The notes beneath the pieces were generated by a model that was not told where the DNA came from, did not search any database, and saw only the letters and a list, made by a program, of their open reading frames with translations. Both the position numbers and the translations under genes were made by a program. Positions 25,701 through 35,132 of a stretch of DNA of 64,000 bases are shown in pieces; the stretch's first letter is position 1, and every line of letters starts with the position of its first letter. The DNA comes from Paraburkholderia caledonica NBRC 102488 (GTDB taxonomy: Bacteria; Pseudomonadota; Gammaproteobacteria; Burkholderiales; Burkholderiaceae), in the NCBI RefSeq assembly GCF_000685095.1, contig NZ_BAYE01000010.1:124001-188000 (forward strand). The letters run 5' to 3'.

Positions 25701-26820
25701 AACGCTTTTTGCGTTGCCCCGGGAATCCGGCCGCGCCAACGGATGGCGTCTCACGCCCGGTCCCGCAACCGTCGCCGTGGCGTCGCTGCTGTGCCTGCTG
25801 ATCGGCCTGCTGTATCTGGCGTTGCAGATCAGAACGGTGTTCGCGGATCAGGTCAAACAGGAATATGCGGGCCTCGTGCTCGAAGCCGTCGAGCGAGCCG
25901 AGACCGCGCGCGCGCGCGTCGGCGTATGGGACCAGGTGCCGCACGCCCGCGATGCCGCAGCGGAGGGCTACGGGCAGGCGCGCGCCGAACTGACGCGGCG
26001 TCTCGCGTCGCTCGCCGCGCTCGTGAACGCGAGTCCTGCGAATGCGCCGCGTATTCCGTCGTCGGTGTTGTTGCCCGATGCGACGTTCGCCGAAATGGAC
26101 AGGTTGCTCGGCGACGCGTCGTCCTACTGGCATACACAACGCGATACCTATAGCGCGGACATGCGCAAGCGAATCACCGGCGTCGCGCACATGCTCATCG
26201 CAGTGGCGGCGCTGCTTTTCTGCCTGCTCATCACGGCGCTGGGCATGTACGCCAAACGCAACCGGCAGTTGGCCGGCCAGTCGCATGAATTCAAGCACGC
26301 GGCGCTGCATGATCCGATGACCGGGCTCGCGAACCGGCGCAAGCTTTTCGCTGCGCTGGAGGAGGCCGCTGCCCAGGCGTCGATGTCGGCGAGTCCGCGC
26401 AAGATGGCCGTGCTGTATGTGGATCTGGACGGCTTCAAGAAGGTCAACGATTCACGCGGTCACCGTGTGGGCGACGAATTTCTGGTCGCGGTGTCGCGGC
26501 GTTTTCGCGAATCGGTGCGCAAAGAGGATGTTGTCGCGCGCATTGGGGGAGACGAATTTGCAGTGCTGGTTCAGGAGTTCGCCGAGCAGGAGGAGTTGCG
26601 GCAGATCGCGCAGCGCCTGATCGCCTGCGTGGCTCGCACCGACGAACAGATGGGCATGGGCATGGTTCGCGCGAGCATCGGTATAGCGAGCTACCCCGAT
26701 CTCGTCGACGACTATTGCCGCCTCGTCGCCGCCGCCGACGAAGCGATGTATCGGGTCAAGCGCAGCGGCAAGGACGGCTTCGCGTTTGCCTCGCGCGCAG
26801 CTGAGGCGCGCGCCGGCTAG
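25660..26820 (+). CDS. Membrane-bound diguanylate cyclase (GGDEF)
   Basis: A 386-residue protein. Two hydrophobic helices (about 35-58 and 177-200) flank a ~115-residue periplasmic, helix-rich sensor region. The cytoplasmic GGDEF domain follows with HDPMTGLANRRKL, DLDGFKKVND and an intact active site GGDEF at 296-300. The classic RxxD inhibitory site is not at the usual place (ESVRKEDVVARIGG keeps R and ED only), so feedback control is uncertain. It makes c-di-GMP, controlling the switch between motile and biofilm states. The ATG at 25660 lies inside the 3' end of the preceding membrane-protein gene, suggesting translational coupling. The C-terminus converges on glgA. Confidence 0.88.
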   Translation: MAAEVSKTPTRIPETLFALPRESGRANGWRLTPGPATVAVASLLCLLIGLLYLALQIRTVFADQVKQEYAGLVLEAVERAETARARVGVWDQVPHARDAAAEGYGQARAELTRRLASLAALVNASPANAPRIPSSVLLPDATFAEMDRLLGDASSYWHTQRDTYSADMRKRITGVAHMLIAVAALLFCLLITALGMYAKRNRQLAGQSHEFKHAALHDPMTGLANRRKLFAALEEAAAQASMSASPRKMAVLYVDLDGFKKVNDSRGHRVGDEFLVAVSRRFRESVRKEDVVARIGGDEFAVLVQEFAEQEELRQIAQRLIACVARTDEQMGMGMVRASIGIASYPDLVDDYCRLVAAADEAMYRVKRSGKDGFAFASRAAEARAG

Positions 26821-26922
26821 CCTGGGCGTTGCGCCCTCAAGCGAAGCGGCTGCACCTTTGATGATGCGGCTGCGCCTTCACGGCGCAGGCCATTCATTAC
26901 CGCCGCTCCAGCCATCACGCCG

Positions 26923-28509
26923 TCACGCGGTTCGCGCCAACTCGCCCACACCGGCATTGAACGTATCTTCGCTGCGAACTCGCCGTGAGTTCGCAGGGGC
27001 TGCAGTTCTCGCCCGAACATGCGTATCGGGCACCGCAGGATGTGCGTCGACGAGACCTGCATATAACGCAAGATAGTTCGATGTCGACACTTCCCAGCCC
27101 GAGTCGCGGTTCATCGCATTGCGCTGCAACGCATGCCACGACGCGGGCCGCACGAACGCGGCCAACGCACGGCCGAGCGCATGCACGACGTCGTGCGGAT
27201 TCTCACCATCGAACAGGAAGCCGGTCGCGCAATCTTCGTCTCGCGCTTCGTGCGGCGCGTAATCGACGATCGTATCCGCGAGCCCGCCCACCCGCGAGGC
27301 CACCGGGATCGTGCCGTAACGCATCGCATAGAGTTGCGTGAGTCCGCACGGCTCGAAGCGGCTGCCGTGCAGCAGAATGTCCGCGCCCGCGTGCAGCATG
27401 TGCGCGCGCGGCTCGTCATAACCGATCTGCACGCCTACACGCCCCGGCCACGCGGCGGCGAGTTCCTGCATCGCATGTTCGAGCCCGCGTTCGCCTTGTC
27501 CGAGAATTGCGAACTGCAGACGCGGATGCTCTTCGAGTAGTCGGGGCAGCGCGTGTACCACCACGTCGGCCAGTTTCTGTTCGGTGAGACGGCTGCCTAT
27601 CGCGACGAGCGGCGCGAACGGGTCGCGCGTCAGGCCAAATGCCTGTTGCAATTCGCGCTTGCACGCCTGCTTGCCGGCGGTGTCGTCGACGGAATAGGGG
27701 CGGGCGATGTATTCGTCGGTGGCCGGATTCCACACGGACGTGTCGATGCCATTCACGATGCCGCTCAGTTTCCCTATCTGTGCCTGCAGCACGCCTTCCA
27801 TTCCGTGGCCGAAGTGCGGCGTGAGAATCTCGCGTGCATAGCGCTGACTGACGGTCGTCACGCGATCCGCATGCACGATCCCGGCCTTCATCATGCTGAG
27901 CGAACCATAGAACTCGATGCTGCGCTCGTCGCTCAGTGCCGGCGCGAGCAACTCCGGCGGCACACCGATCCAGCCGCCCATCGCGAGCGGATGATTGCCC
28001 TGGAACGCGAGATTGTGAATCGTGTAGACGCTTTTCGCGGCGACGCCTGCGAGCCGCATGTAAAGCGGCGTGAGACCTGCATGCCAATCGTGCGCGTGCA
28101 CGATATGAGGGCGTTTCAGGTTGCGAACGCCGCGCGCGACACGCGTGGCCGCCGCCGCCAGCGAAGCAAATCGCGTGAGGTTGTCGAGATAATCGTGTCC
28201 TTGCGGGTCACGGTATAAGCCTTCGCGCGCAAAGAGGTGATCCATTTGAAGCAGCAGCACCGTCACGCCGCTATCGGGCATGCGGGCGCGAAGCAAACGG
28301 GCGTCGCCGCCTGGCAGGCCGGTCATCCGCGCAACGTAACTAACATCCACGGCACGCTCGAGGGCGTCCGGATAAGCGGGCATCAGAATCGAAACGTCGA
28401 CGCCGGCATCGCGCAAAGCTGCGGCATAGGCGCTGACCATGTCGCCGAGTCCACCCGATTTGGCGAGCGGTAGGGCTTCGGAAGCGACAAGTAGTACGTT
28501 AAGCGGCAA
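26923..28509 (-). CDS. glgA: Glycogen synthase (ADP-glucose type, GT5)
   Basis: A 528-residue GlgA. The substrate-binding loop KSGGLGD is at the N-terminus, with HAHDWHAGLTPLY, NGIDTSVWNP, GSRLTEQK and the C-terminal GSRFEPCGLTQLYAMRYGT, all canonical. It adds glucose from ADP-glucose to growing alpha-1,4-glucan. The start is uncertain: TTG at 28509 follows TGGGGGCCACC and begins PLNVLLVASEA, where the family starts; ATG 28599 would add 30 residues with no ribosome site. The frame stays open to 29718 but there it is antisense to the symporter gene. No other glg gene is adjacent; glgX lies 29 kb away. Confidence 0.9.
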   Translation of the reverse strand: MPLNVLLVASEALPLAKSGGLGDMVSAYAAALRDAGVDVSILMPAYPDALERAVDVSYVARMTGLPGGDARLLRARMPDSGVTVLLLQMDHLFAREGLYRDPQGHDYLDNLTRFASLAAAATRVARGVRNLKRPHIVHAHDWHAGLTPLYMRLAGVAAKSVYTIHNLAFQGNHPLAMGGWIGVPPELLAPALSDERSIEFYGSLSMMKAGIVHADRVTTVSQRYAREILTPHFGHGMEGVLQAQIGKLSGIVNGIDTSVWNPATDEYIARPYSVDDTAGKQACKRELQQAFGLTRDPFAPLVAIGSRLTEQKLADVVVHALPRLLEEHPRLQFAILGQGERGLEHAMQELAAAWPGRVGVQIGYDEPRAHMLHAGADILLHGSRFEPCGLTQLYAMRYGTIPVASRVGGLADTIVDYAPHEARDEDCATGFLFDGENPHDVVHALGRALAAFVRPASWHALQRNAMNRDSGWEVSTSNYLALYAGLVDAHPAVPDTHVRARTAAPANSRRVRSEDTFNAGVGELARTA

Positions 28510-28726
28510 GGTGGCCCCCAGAGGACGCGTTTTGCACTTGTGCAGTGCGGCGGATTCACAGGGCCATCTAACAGCAAGCCGTGTGCCCGGCGCGTGCATT
28601 GAGTTTGCGGCCGGCTGACCGCCATGCTGCAGTGCGTGCCGCTCGCGCGTCGGGGCACCCGGTTCGTTCTGAGCGCGCGTTTCTTCATGCGAATGTAGTT
28701 TTGACCTCCTGAATTGCCGGGCGGAA

Positions 28727-28757
28727 ACAAAAAAGCCGTCGCGCGGAGCGACGGCTT
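28727..28757 (-). terminator. Rho-independent terminator for the symporter operon
   Basis: GCCGTCGC (28735-28742) pairs with GCGACGGC (28748-28755) around five bases. On the minus strand the stem is followed by TTTTTTG. It lies ~25 bases after the symporter stop codon. Confidence 0.9.
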
Positions 28758-28781
28758 CAGTAAGCGCAAGGTGCGCTCGAT

Positions 28782-30254
28782 TCAATGCGCCGATGCGTGC
28801 GTATGCTCGACGCGTCCGCTTTGCGTCATCGCACTGACAATGATGAATACGACGATGTTGACCGCCAGCGCAACGAAGCCGATGTTCACGTCTTTCAGCG
28901 CGTCGGGCAGGAACGGCATTAATTGCCCGATCGTCAGATGCATGGTCGTGGTGATCGCCACCACGGCGACGCCCGCAACGATGCCGCAAAACGCGCCCTG
29001 CCTGGTCGCCCGGTTGCGCGGGAAAAGGCTGCAGATAACCGCGGGGAAGAGTTGCGTGACGAAGCTGTAGCCCATCAGCAGCAAGGCGACGATGGTTTCG
29101 CCGCCGTGCAGCGTGAAGGCAACCGCCACGAGCGCGACGACCGGCACCAGGATTCGCGCGAGATTGGCGACCGTGGCGTCCGTCGCGTTGCGGTTCACCA
29201 TGCCGCGATAGACGTCGTTGGCGAGCAGCGTGGATGCCGAGGTGAGGATCATCGAGCCCGGCACGAGCGCCGTCAGAATGCCGGCCGCGCCGATCACGCC
29301 GACGAACCAGGGGTCGAAGGTCTGCAGCGACAGGCGGAACAGCGACAGGTCGATGTCGCCGCCCTTCAGACCCGGCACCTTCAGCGTCGCGGCGAAGCCC
29401 ACGAAGAACACGAACAGCAGGATCAGCTGGTAGAGCGGCAGCACCATCGCATTGCGGCGGAAGATGCGCTCGTCCCTGGCGGTGAATATCGAGCCAAAAG
29501 TGTGCGGCCACATGAAGAAGCCGAGCGCCGTCAGCAGCACGGTGGACTGGAACCACGTGACGCTCGAACCCTTGGCGGGGAAGGTCAGAAAGCCGGGACG
29601 GGCGGCGTCGATTGCATGGAACATTTCGCCGAGGCCGCCGTAGTAATGCAGCGGCAGATAAATGCCAAGGAACAGCACGATCGCGAGAATCAGCAGATCC
29701 TTCACGACCGAGTTCCATGCCGAGCCGCGCACGCCCGACACAATCACATACACAGTGACCACCGCGGCGCCGATCCAGATCGCAGCGGTCGACGAGATCG
29801 CGCCATACGAAGCCGTTGCGACAATGATGCCCAGGCCCTTTAACTGCAGCACGAGGTAAGGGATCAACGCGGCCACGCCAACCAGCGCGACAAGCGTGCC
29901 GAGCGCGGGGCTATCGTACTTGCGGCTGAAAAAGTGCGGCTGCGAAACGAGACGGTGCTGTTTCGCGTAGCGCCAGATCGGCGGCAGCATCCAGTACGAA
30001 AGGATGTATGCGAGCGTGCCGTAGGCGAGAATGTAATAGACAGGCGCGCCCTTGCCATATGCAAAACCGCTGCCGCCAAGGAACGTGAAGGTCGTATAGA
30101 TTTCGCCGGCCATCAGCAGGAACACGAAGGCGGTGCCGAAGCTGCGGCCGCCCACAGTCCACTGTTCGAGGCTCATGTCATGGCCATGCTTCGCGCGCAC
30201 GCCGAGAAAGAGCGCAAAGAGCGTAATGGCTGCAATGATGACGAGTGCGCTCAT
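28782..30254 (-). CDS. Sodium:solute symporter (SSS family)
   Basis: A 490-residue inner-membrane protein with ~13 hydrophobic segments. The early block WTVGGRSFGTAFVFLLMAGEIYTTFTFLGG and later SVVKDLLILAIVLFLG and GGLGEMF are typical of the Na+-coupled solute symporters (PutP/PanF/ActP-like). GSMILTSASTLLANDVYR matches the region around the conserved helix 8 sodium site. The substrate is not evident; relatives next to DUF3311 proteins are usually annotated only as monocarboxylate-like or unknown. The ATG overlaps the end of the DUF3311 gene by 4 bases, so both are coupled, and a strong terminator ends the unit. Confidence 0.9.
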   Translation of the reverse strand: MSALVIIAAITLFALFLGVRAKHGHDMSLEQWTVGGRSFGTAFVFLLMAGEIYTTFTFLGGSGFAYGKGAPVYYILAYGTLAYILSYWMLPPIWRYAKQHRLVSQPHFFSRKYDSPALGTLVALVGVAALIPYLVLQLKGLGIIVATASYGAISSTAAIWIGAAVVTVYVIVSGVRGSAWNSVVKDLLILAIVLFLGIYLPLHYYGGLGEMFHAIDAARPGFLTFPAKGSSVTWFQSTVLLTALGFFMWPHTFGSIFTARDERIFRRNAMVLPLYQLILLFVFFVGFAATLKVPGLKGGDIDLSLFRLSLQTFDPWFVGVIGAAGILTALVPGSMILTSASTLLANDVYRGMVNRNATDATVANLARILVPVVALVAVAFTLHGGETIVALLLMGYSFVTQLFPAVICSLFPRNRATRQGAFCGIVAGVAVVAITTTMHLTIGQLMPFLPDALKDVNIGFVALAVNIVVFIIVSAMTQSGRVEHTHASAH

Positions 30255-30466
30255 GGCCGGACCTCCTCGCCGTCAGCGGCGACGTACCGGTTCGACGCGT
30301 CGAGCCGATACACGATCGCCATAATGATCGAACTCAACACCACCCACGCGACGATCCAGCCCAGCACGAACGGCATGCCGAGCACAAGCGGCTCGACCCG
30401 GTTCACAAACGGGACACCGAGCAAAATGCCGATGAACGGCAGCGCGGCGAGTACACGAAGCAACAT
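30251..30466 (-). CDS. DUF3311 family small membrane protein
   Basis: A 71-residue protein with two hydrophobic helices and the family pattern PFVNRVEPLVLGMPFVLGWIVAW. Such proteins are encoded directly before sodium:solute symporters in many bacteria and probably act as an accessory subunit, much as YhdT does with PanF. It overlaps the symporter start by four bases. The start ATG follows GAGGAGTTGCCCC at a usable distance. Function is inferred from context only. Confidence 0.85.
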   Translation of the reverse strand: MLLRVLAALPFIGILLGVPFVNRVEPLVLGMPFVLGWIVAWVVLSSIIMAIVYRLDASNRYVAADGEEVRP

Positions 30467-30853
30467 GGGGCAACTCCTCGAACTGTAGGTACGTCTCGTT
30501 GAAAGTGCGGCTTCGCTGGCGACTGTATGCCGGATGCTTCGGTCCCGTAAAGTAAGTCAAAAAAGTGTAGGCTTTTCGAAAGTTGCGGACGCATCGATCG
30601 GCACTTCAAATGTGTGCTCGTGTTGCGCCGCAATGTGCGACGCGCGCGAGTGGGCGTCGCGGTGCATCCAGAACATTCACGCCTTTCTATGCAGGTTCGC
30701 GTTTCTACCGGGTTCATATCGCGCCGCGCTATGATCTCGCCACGCAACGCGCGCAGGTCTGGGGGGCTTCGGCGCTTCAGTTCAACTACACGGCGCGGCG
30801 CACCAGTGTGCAGCAGTCGCAGTGCCTGGGCCGCCGCTCGACACGGATCGCAT
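30467..30853. other. Intergenic region between the symporter operon and marC
   Basis: About 390 bases holding the divergent promoters of the leftward DUF3311-symporter unit and the rightward marC gene. A -10-like CTATGAT lies near 30728. The frame of marC stays open upstream to 30614, but the encoded sequence is not protein-like. No gene or RNA is recognised. Confidence 0.5.
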
Positions 30854-31534
30854 ATGGTCGAAAGTCTGATCTCGGACATTCTGTTCGGCTTTACCGGGTT
30901 GATCAGCATCATCAACCCGATCGGCATTGCTTTTGTTTTTCTCGACCGGACCGCCTCACTGACCACCGAGGAACGCACCGCACTCGCAAGAAAGATCGCG
31001 ATCAATGTCGTGTGCGTGCTACTGGTGGCGTTTTTTATCGGGACGCCGATTCTGCATTTCTTCGGCATTTCGATGCAGGCGCTGCGCATCGGCGGCGGCC
31101 TTGCGGTGGCGGTCGGCGGCTGGCAAATGCTGAATGCACCCGATACACAGCCGGCCGAACAGCCGACCGTCAAGCGCGTGGATGCGGAGAACGCCAAGGC
31201 GCGAGCGTTCTTCCCGCTGACCATTCCATTGACCACCGGACCGGGCTCGATTGCCACGGCCGTCGCGCTGACCGCGAACCGCACGCATAAGCTATCGGAG
31301 TTCGTGCTGTCGAGCATCGCGTCGGTTGTGATCTCACTCGCGGTCGCGCTCACCGTCTACCTGATCTACAGCCGTGCTGTCATCTTCGCGCGGTACCTCG
31401 GCGTGGAAGGTACCAAGGTGGCGATGCGCGTTTCGTCCTTTCTATTGCTGTGCATCGGCGTGCAGATCATGCTGACCGGCTTTTCGGAGTTCCTCATTCC
31501 GATCGCGACGATGCAGCCGGCGGCGAACCGGTAA
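30854..31534 (+). CDS. MarC family integral membrane protein
   Basis: A 226-residue protein with six hydrophobic helices, the normal MarC/UPF0056 length. Family blocks are FTGLISIINPIGIAFVFL at the start, ALRIGGGLAVAVGGWQML, and PLTIPLTTGPGSIATAV; the repeated N/P-rich loops (INPIG, TTGPG) mark the two halves. Despite the name, MarC has no proven role in antibiotic resistance; the function is unknown. The ATG at 30854 opens directly into the first helix, although no strong ribosome site is seen. Single-gene unit. Confidence 0.87.
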   Translation: MVESLISDILFGFTGLISIINPIGIAFVFLDRTASLTTEERTALARKIAINVVCVLLVAFFIGTPILHFFGISMQALRIGGGLAVAVGGWQMLNAPDTQPAEQPTVKRVDAENAKARAFFPLTIPLTTGPGSIATAVALTANRTHKLSEFVLSSIASVVISLAVALTVYLIYSRAVIFARYLGVEGTKVAMRVSSFLLLCIGVQIMLTGFSEFLIPIATMQPAANR

Positions 31535-31776
31535 GCAGACGCGTAGTCGAGTGCATGCGTCGCAAAAGTCTATTGCGCGAAACGGGTAGTTAGCCAGGCG
31601 CGCATCGCCTATAGTTCGGCGGCACTGCGTGTAGTTTTACAACATCGCGCGTGCCATCTCCTCTGGCAGCACCTGGCGTCGAGCCGCATCACTTCGAGCC
31701 GTCCGCAGTTCGCATTGCGTCATGCAGTGCTCATGCTTTGCCCCATACCGCGTCACACGTAACTCACGCCAATACA

Positions 31777-32883
31777 ATGAGACTACACACAAAACTGGTG
31801 GCCGCTCTTGCGGTGGCAAGTCCGCTTGCATATGGTCAAACAAGCGTAACGCTATATGGCCGTCTGGATGCCGGCGTCGAATATCTGAATCACATCAACA
31901 ACGGCACGGGCGGAAGCTCCAACCGCTGGCGCGCCGAAGGCGGCGATTGGGGCACCAGCATGCTGGGTCTCAAGGGCAATGAAGAACTGGGCGGCGGACT
32001 GAAAGCGATCTTCACACTGGAGACCGGTCTGCAGGTGATGAACGGCACGACGAGCGACGGACGGCTCTGGTCGCGGCGCGCCTTCGCCGGATTGAGCAGC
32101 CAGCAATGGGGCACGTTGCAAGCGGGGCGTAATCTTTTTATCGACAGCGACGGCGTTTGGGAATTCGATCCGTTCGTGCAGCAGGCGTTTTCGTCGGCGT
32201 CGCTCGTGCGGGGTCGCAACTGGCAGCAGACCAGCAATAACGTCGAGTATCACAGCCCGGTGTTCTGGGGCTTCGACGTGCAGGCGCAGTACGCGTTCGG
32301 CAATCAGCCGGGTGCCTTCAACAGCGGCGCGAGCGGCGAGTTCGGCCGCTCGGACGGCATCATGCTGACCTACCATTCGCAGCTCTTCGACGTGCGCGGC
32401 ATCTACGACGAACTGCGCGACAGCAACGGCCGCTTCTCGAACATCTTCCAGAGTTCGCGCGAGTACTTCGTGGGCGCGAACGTGCATTTCGACGCGGTGA
32501 AGATTCAGGGCGCCTATACGCATTACTCGGCGCCGGACTCGCCGGCCGGCGTCGCCGACACGGCCGACCACTACTGGCTTGGCGCGACGTACAGCTTCCA
32601 GCCGCGCTGGGCCGTCACCGCGGGCGGCTACTACGTGAAGGTGGGCGACGGCAGTGGCGACGCCGCGCATGATCCTTCGGGCCACGCGATGATGTACGTG
32701 CTCGGCACCACGTACAACCTCTCGAAGCGAACATTCCTTTACGGCACCGTAGGTTACGTGCGCAACAGCAGCAACGCGAACTTCTCGCTCGAAGCCTCGC
32801 CGCGCGATTCGACCGGCAACACGAGCCCGCTCGTCGGCGAGTCGCAGACGGGCGCCTATATCGGCATGCTGCATCAGTTCTGA
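31777..32883 (+). CDS. General porin (OmpC-like, Burkholderia type)
   Basis: A 368-residue outer-membrane porin. It has a signal peptide, MRLHTKLVAALAVASPLAYG, then QTSVTLYGRLDAGVEYLN, the usual first strand. RAFAGLSSQQWGTLQAGRN is the family's constriction-region block, and the last residue is Phe (GMLHQF), the outer-membrane insertion signal. It forms a trimeric beta-barrel for passive diffusion of small solutes. The ATG at 31777 starts the signal peptide; the open frame from 31651 is upstream noise. It lies 117 bases before the glucose dehydrogenase operon and may serve its substrate entry; this is inference. Confidence 0.92.
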   Translation: MRLHTKLVAALAVASPLAYGQTSVTLYGRLDAGVEYLNHINNGTGGSSNRWRAEGGDWGTSMLGLKGNEELGGGLKAIFTLETGLQVMNGTTSDGRLWSRRAFAGLSSQQWGTLQAGRNLFIDSDGVWEFDPFVQQAFSSASLVRGRNWQQTSNNVEYHSPVFWGFDVQAQYAFGNQPGAFNSGASGEFGRSDGIMLTYHSQLFDVRGIYDELRDSNGRFSNIFQSSREYFVGANVHFDAVKIQGAYTHYSAPDSPAGVADTADHYWLGATYSFQPRWAVTAGGYYVKVGDGSGDAAHDPSGHAMMYVLGTTYNLSKRTFLYGTVGYVRNSSNANFSLEASPRDSTGNTSPLVGESQTGAYIGMLHQF

Positions 32884-33000
32884 AGCGCGGCGTGATTGTC
32901 AGGCAGCGCCTTTCGTTAATCGCATATCACACGCTTCATTTCATTACCGGCATTACCGTATCAACAAGTTTTGAACCACGCCTCACAAGGGATAAGAACA

Positions 33001-33504
33001 TTGACTCCACAAGACTCTCTCGGCGAGCGCGCCGCGAGCGGTGAGCCGTCGACCATGACGCGCCGCCGCTGGCTGCAGGGCGCGCTCGCGTTGACGGCTG
33101 CTGGCCTGACCGGCTCGCTCACGCTCAAGGCACTGGCCGACGACTCATCGTCCGCTCCCATCGACACCTTCATGACGTTGTCGCAATCGCTGACCGAAAA
33201 GTCCGCGCTCGATCGCGACGTCGGCACCCGGCTCTTTGCCGCGCTGCAGAAGTCCACGCCCGAACTCGCGCAGCAGTTACCGAAGCTCGCAGGCGCGCTC
33301 GCCGCCGGTTCCGCCGATGCCGCTCAACAAGCGCTTGCGCTGAAGATCATGGAAGCGTGGTATCTCGGCACCGTCGATGACGTCGTCATTACCTATGAGC
33401 AGGCGCTCATGTTCGGCGTGGTATCCGACACGCTGATCATCCGCTCGTATTGCCCGAACAAGCCCGGCTTCTGGGCCGCCAAACCCGTCGAGAGGCAAGC
33501 ATAA
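33001..33504 (+). CDS. FAD-dependent glucose dehydrogenase, small (gamma) subunit with Tat signal
   Basis: A 167-residue protein with a twin-arginine signal (TRRRWLQGALALTAAG) and the body of the gluconate/sorbitol/glucose dehydrogenase small subunit (FMTLSQSLTEKSALDRDVG, IMEAWYLGTVDDVVITYEQALMF). In related complexes this subunit carries the Tat signal and takes the catalytic subunit along to the periplasm. Start: TTG at 33001 has AAGGGA seven bases upstream; TTG 32971 and ATG 33055 are alternatives, the latter placing the twin arginines right at the N-terminus. The stop is three bases before the catalytic-subunit ATG, so the three genes make one operon. Confidence 0.85.
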   Translation: MTPQDSLGERAASGEPSTMTRRRWLQGALALTAAGLTGSLTLKALADDSSSAPIDTFMTLSQSLTEKSALDRDVGTRLFAALQKSTPELAQQLPKLAGALAAGSADAAQQALALKIMEAWYLGTVDDVVITYEQALMFGVVSDTLIIRSYCPNKPGFWAAKPVERQA

Positions 33505-33507
33505 GCC

Positions 33508-35130
33508 ATGGCCGATAAACAACAGAGCACTGAGCAAGCCGATATCGTCGTGGTCGGGTCGGGGGTCGCCGGAGCGATCGTCGCGCATCAGCTGGCGCAG
33601 GCCGGCAAGTCCGTGATCCTGCTCGAAGCCGGGCCGCGCATGCCGCGCTGGGAGATCGTCGAGCGCTTTCGCAATCAGGCGGACAAGATGGATTTCATGG
33701 CGCCGTATCCGCCGAGCAAATGGGCGCCGCATCCCGAGTACTATCCGCCCAACAACTATCTGATCCTCAAGGGCGAGCACAAATTCAACTCGCAGTACAT
33801 TCGCGCGGTCGGCGGCACGACATGGCACTGGGCCGCGTCCGCGTGGCGCTTCATGCCGAACGACTTCAGGATGAAAACCGTCTATGGCGTGGGCCGCGAC
33901 TGGCCGATGCAATACGAGGAGCTGGAGCCGTATTACCAGCGTGCCGAAGAAGAACTCGGCGTGTGGGGCCCGACTGACGAAGAACTCGGCTCGCCGCGCA
34001 GCCAGCCTTATCCGATGGCGCCGCTGCCGCTGTCGTACAACGAGCAGACCATCAAAAGCAAGCTCAATGCGTTCGACCCGCGCTATCACGTCGTGACGGA
34101 ACCCGTCGCGCGCAACAGCCGTCCGTACGATGGCCGTCCGACCTGCTGCGGCAATAACAACTGCATGCCGATCTGCCCGATCGGTGCGATGTACAACGGC
34201 ATCGTGCACGTTGAAAAAGCGGAGCAGGCCGGCGCCAGGCTGATCGCGAACGCGGTGGTCTACAAACTCGAAGTCGGCACGGACAAGCGCATCGCGGCGG
34301 CCCTGTACAGAGACGCGCAGGGCAACGAGCATCGCGTGGAAGGAAAGTATTTCGTGCTCGCCGCGAACGGCATCGAGACGCCGAAGATCATGCTGATGTC
34401 ACAGAGCCACGACTTTCCAAACGGCGTCGGCAACAGCTCCGACATGGTGGGCCGCAACCTGATGGACCATCCGGGCACGGGCGTCACGTTTTACGCTGAC
34501 GAAAAACTGTGGCCGGGGCGCGGCCCGCAGGAAATGACCTCGCTGATCGGCTTTCGCGACGGCGCTTTCCGTTCGACGGAAGCGGCCAAGAAAATCCACC
34601 TGTCGAACCTGTCGCGAGTGGATCAGGAGACCCAAAAAATCTTCAAGCAAGGCAAGCTCATCAAGCCCGCCGAGCTCGATGCGCAGATTCGCGACCGCTC
34701 GGCGCGCTTCGTCGAGTTCGACTGCTTCCATGAAATTCTGCCGCAGCCCGAAAACCGCATCGTACCGAGCCGCACCGAGACCGACGCGATCGGCATTGCG
34801 CGGCCCGAGATCACTTATCGCATCGACGACTACGTGAAGCGCGGCGCCGCGCACACCCGCGAAGTTTATGCGAACGCGGCGAAGGTACTGGGCGGCAGCG
34901 AAATCCAGTTCAACGACGAATTCGCGCCGAACAACCACATCACGGGCGCGACGATCATGGGCAGCGATCCGCGCGATTCCGTGGTCGACAAGCATTGCCG
35001 CACGTTCGACCACCCGAATCTGTTCATTTCGAGCAGCGCGACGATGCCGACCGTCGGCACCGTCAACGTGACGCTGACCATTGCCGCGCTAGCACTGCGC
35101 ATGGCCGACCAGTTGAAGAAGGAAGTGTGA
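33508..35130 (+). CDS. FAD-dependent glucose dehydrogenase, catalytic (alpha) subunit
   Basis: A 540-residue GMC-type flavoprotein that from memory is very close to the Burkholderia cepacia FAD glucose dehydrogenase. The FAD-binding GSGVAG is at 17-22 and EAGPRMPRWE follows. VGGTTWHWAASAWRF is the GMC signature. The cysteine cluster CCGNNNCMPIC (Cys213, 214, 219, 223) holds the 3Fe-4S centre of this subgroup. The C-terminus has NNHITG with the catalytic His and SSSATMPTVGTVN. It has no signal peptide of its own and is likely exported with the Tat-bearing small subunit. It oxidises glucose or a similar sugar at C1 and passes electrons to the triheme cytochrome encoded next. Confidence 0.92.
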   Translation: MADKQQSTEQADIVVVGSGVAGAIVAHQLAQAGKSVILLEAGPRMPRWEIVERFRNQADKMDFMAPYPPSKWAPHPEYYPPNNYLILKGEHKFNSQYIRAVGGTTWHWAASAWRFMPNDFRMKTVYGVGRDWPMQYEELEPYYQRAEEELGVWGPTDEELGSPRSQPYPMAPLPLSYNEQTIKSKLNAFDPRYHVVTEPVARNSRPYDGRPTCCGNNNCMPICPIGAMYNGIVHVEKAEQAGARLIANAVVYKLEVGTDKRIAAALYRDAQGNEHRVEGKYFVLAANGIETPKIMLMSQSHDFPNGVGNSSDMVGRNLMDHPGTGVTFYADEKLWPGRGPQEMTSLIGFRDGAFRSTEAAKKIHLSNLSRVDQETQKIFKQGKLIKPAELDAQIRDRSARFVEFDCFHEILPQPENRIVPSRTETDAIGIARPEITYRIDDYVKRGAAHTREVYANAAKVLGGSEIQFNDEFAPNNHITGATIMGSDPRDSVVDKHCRTFDHPNLFISSSATMPTVGTVNVTLTIAALALRMADQLKKEV

Positions 35131-35132
35131 AC

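Noticed and set aside
28510..29718. 931-residue frame extending glgA upstream
   Set aside because: The extra part is antisense to the sodium:solute symporter gene and is a composition artefact.
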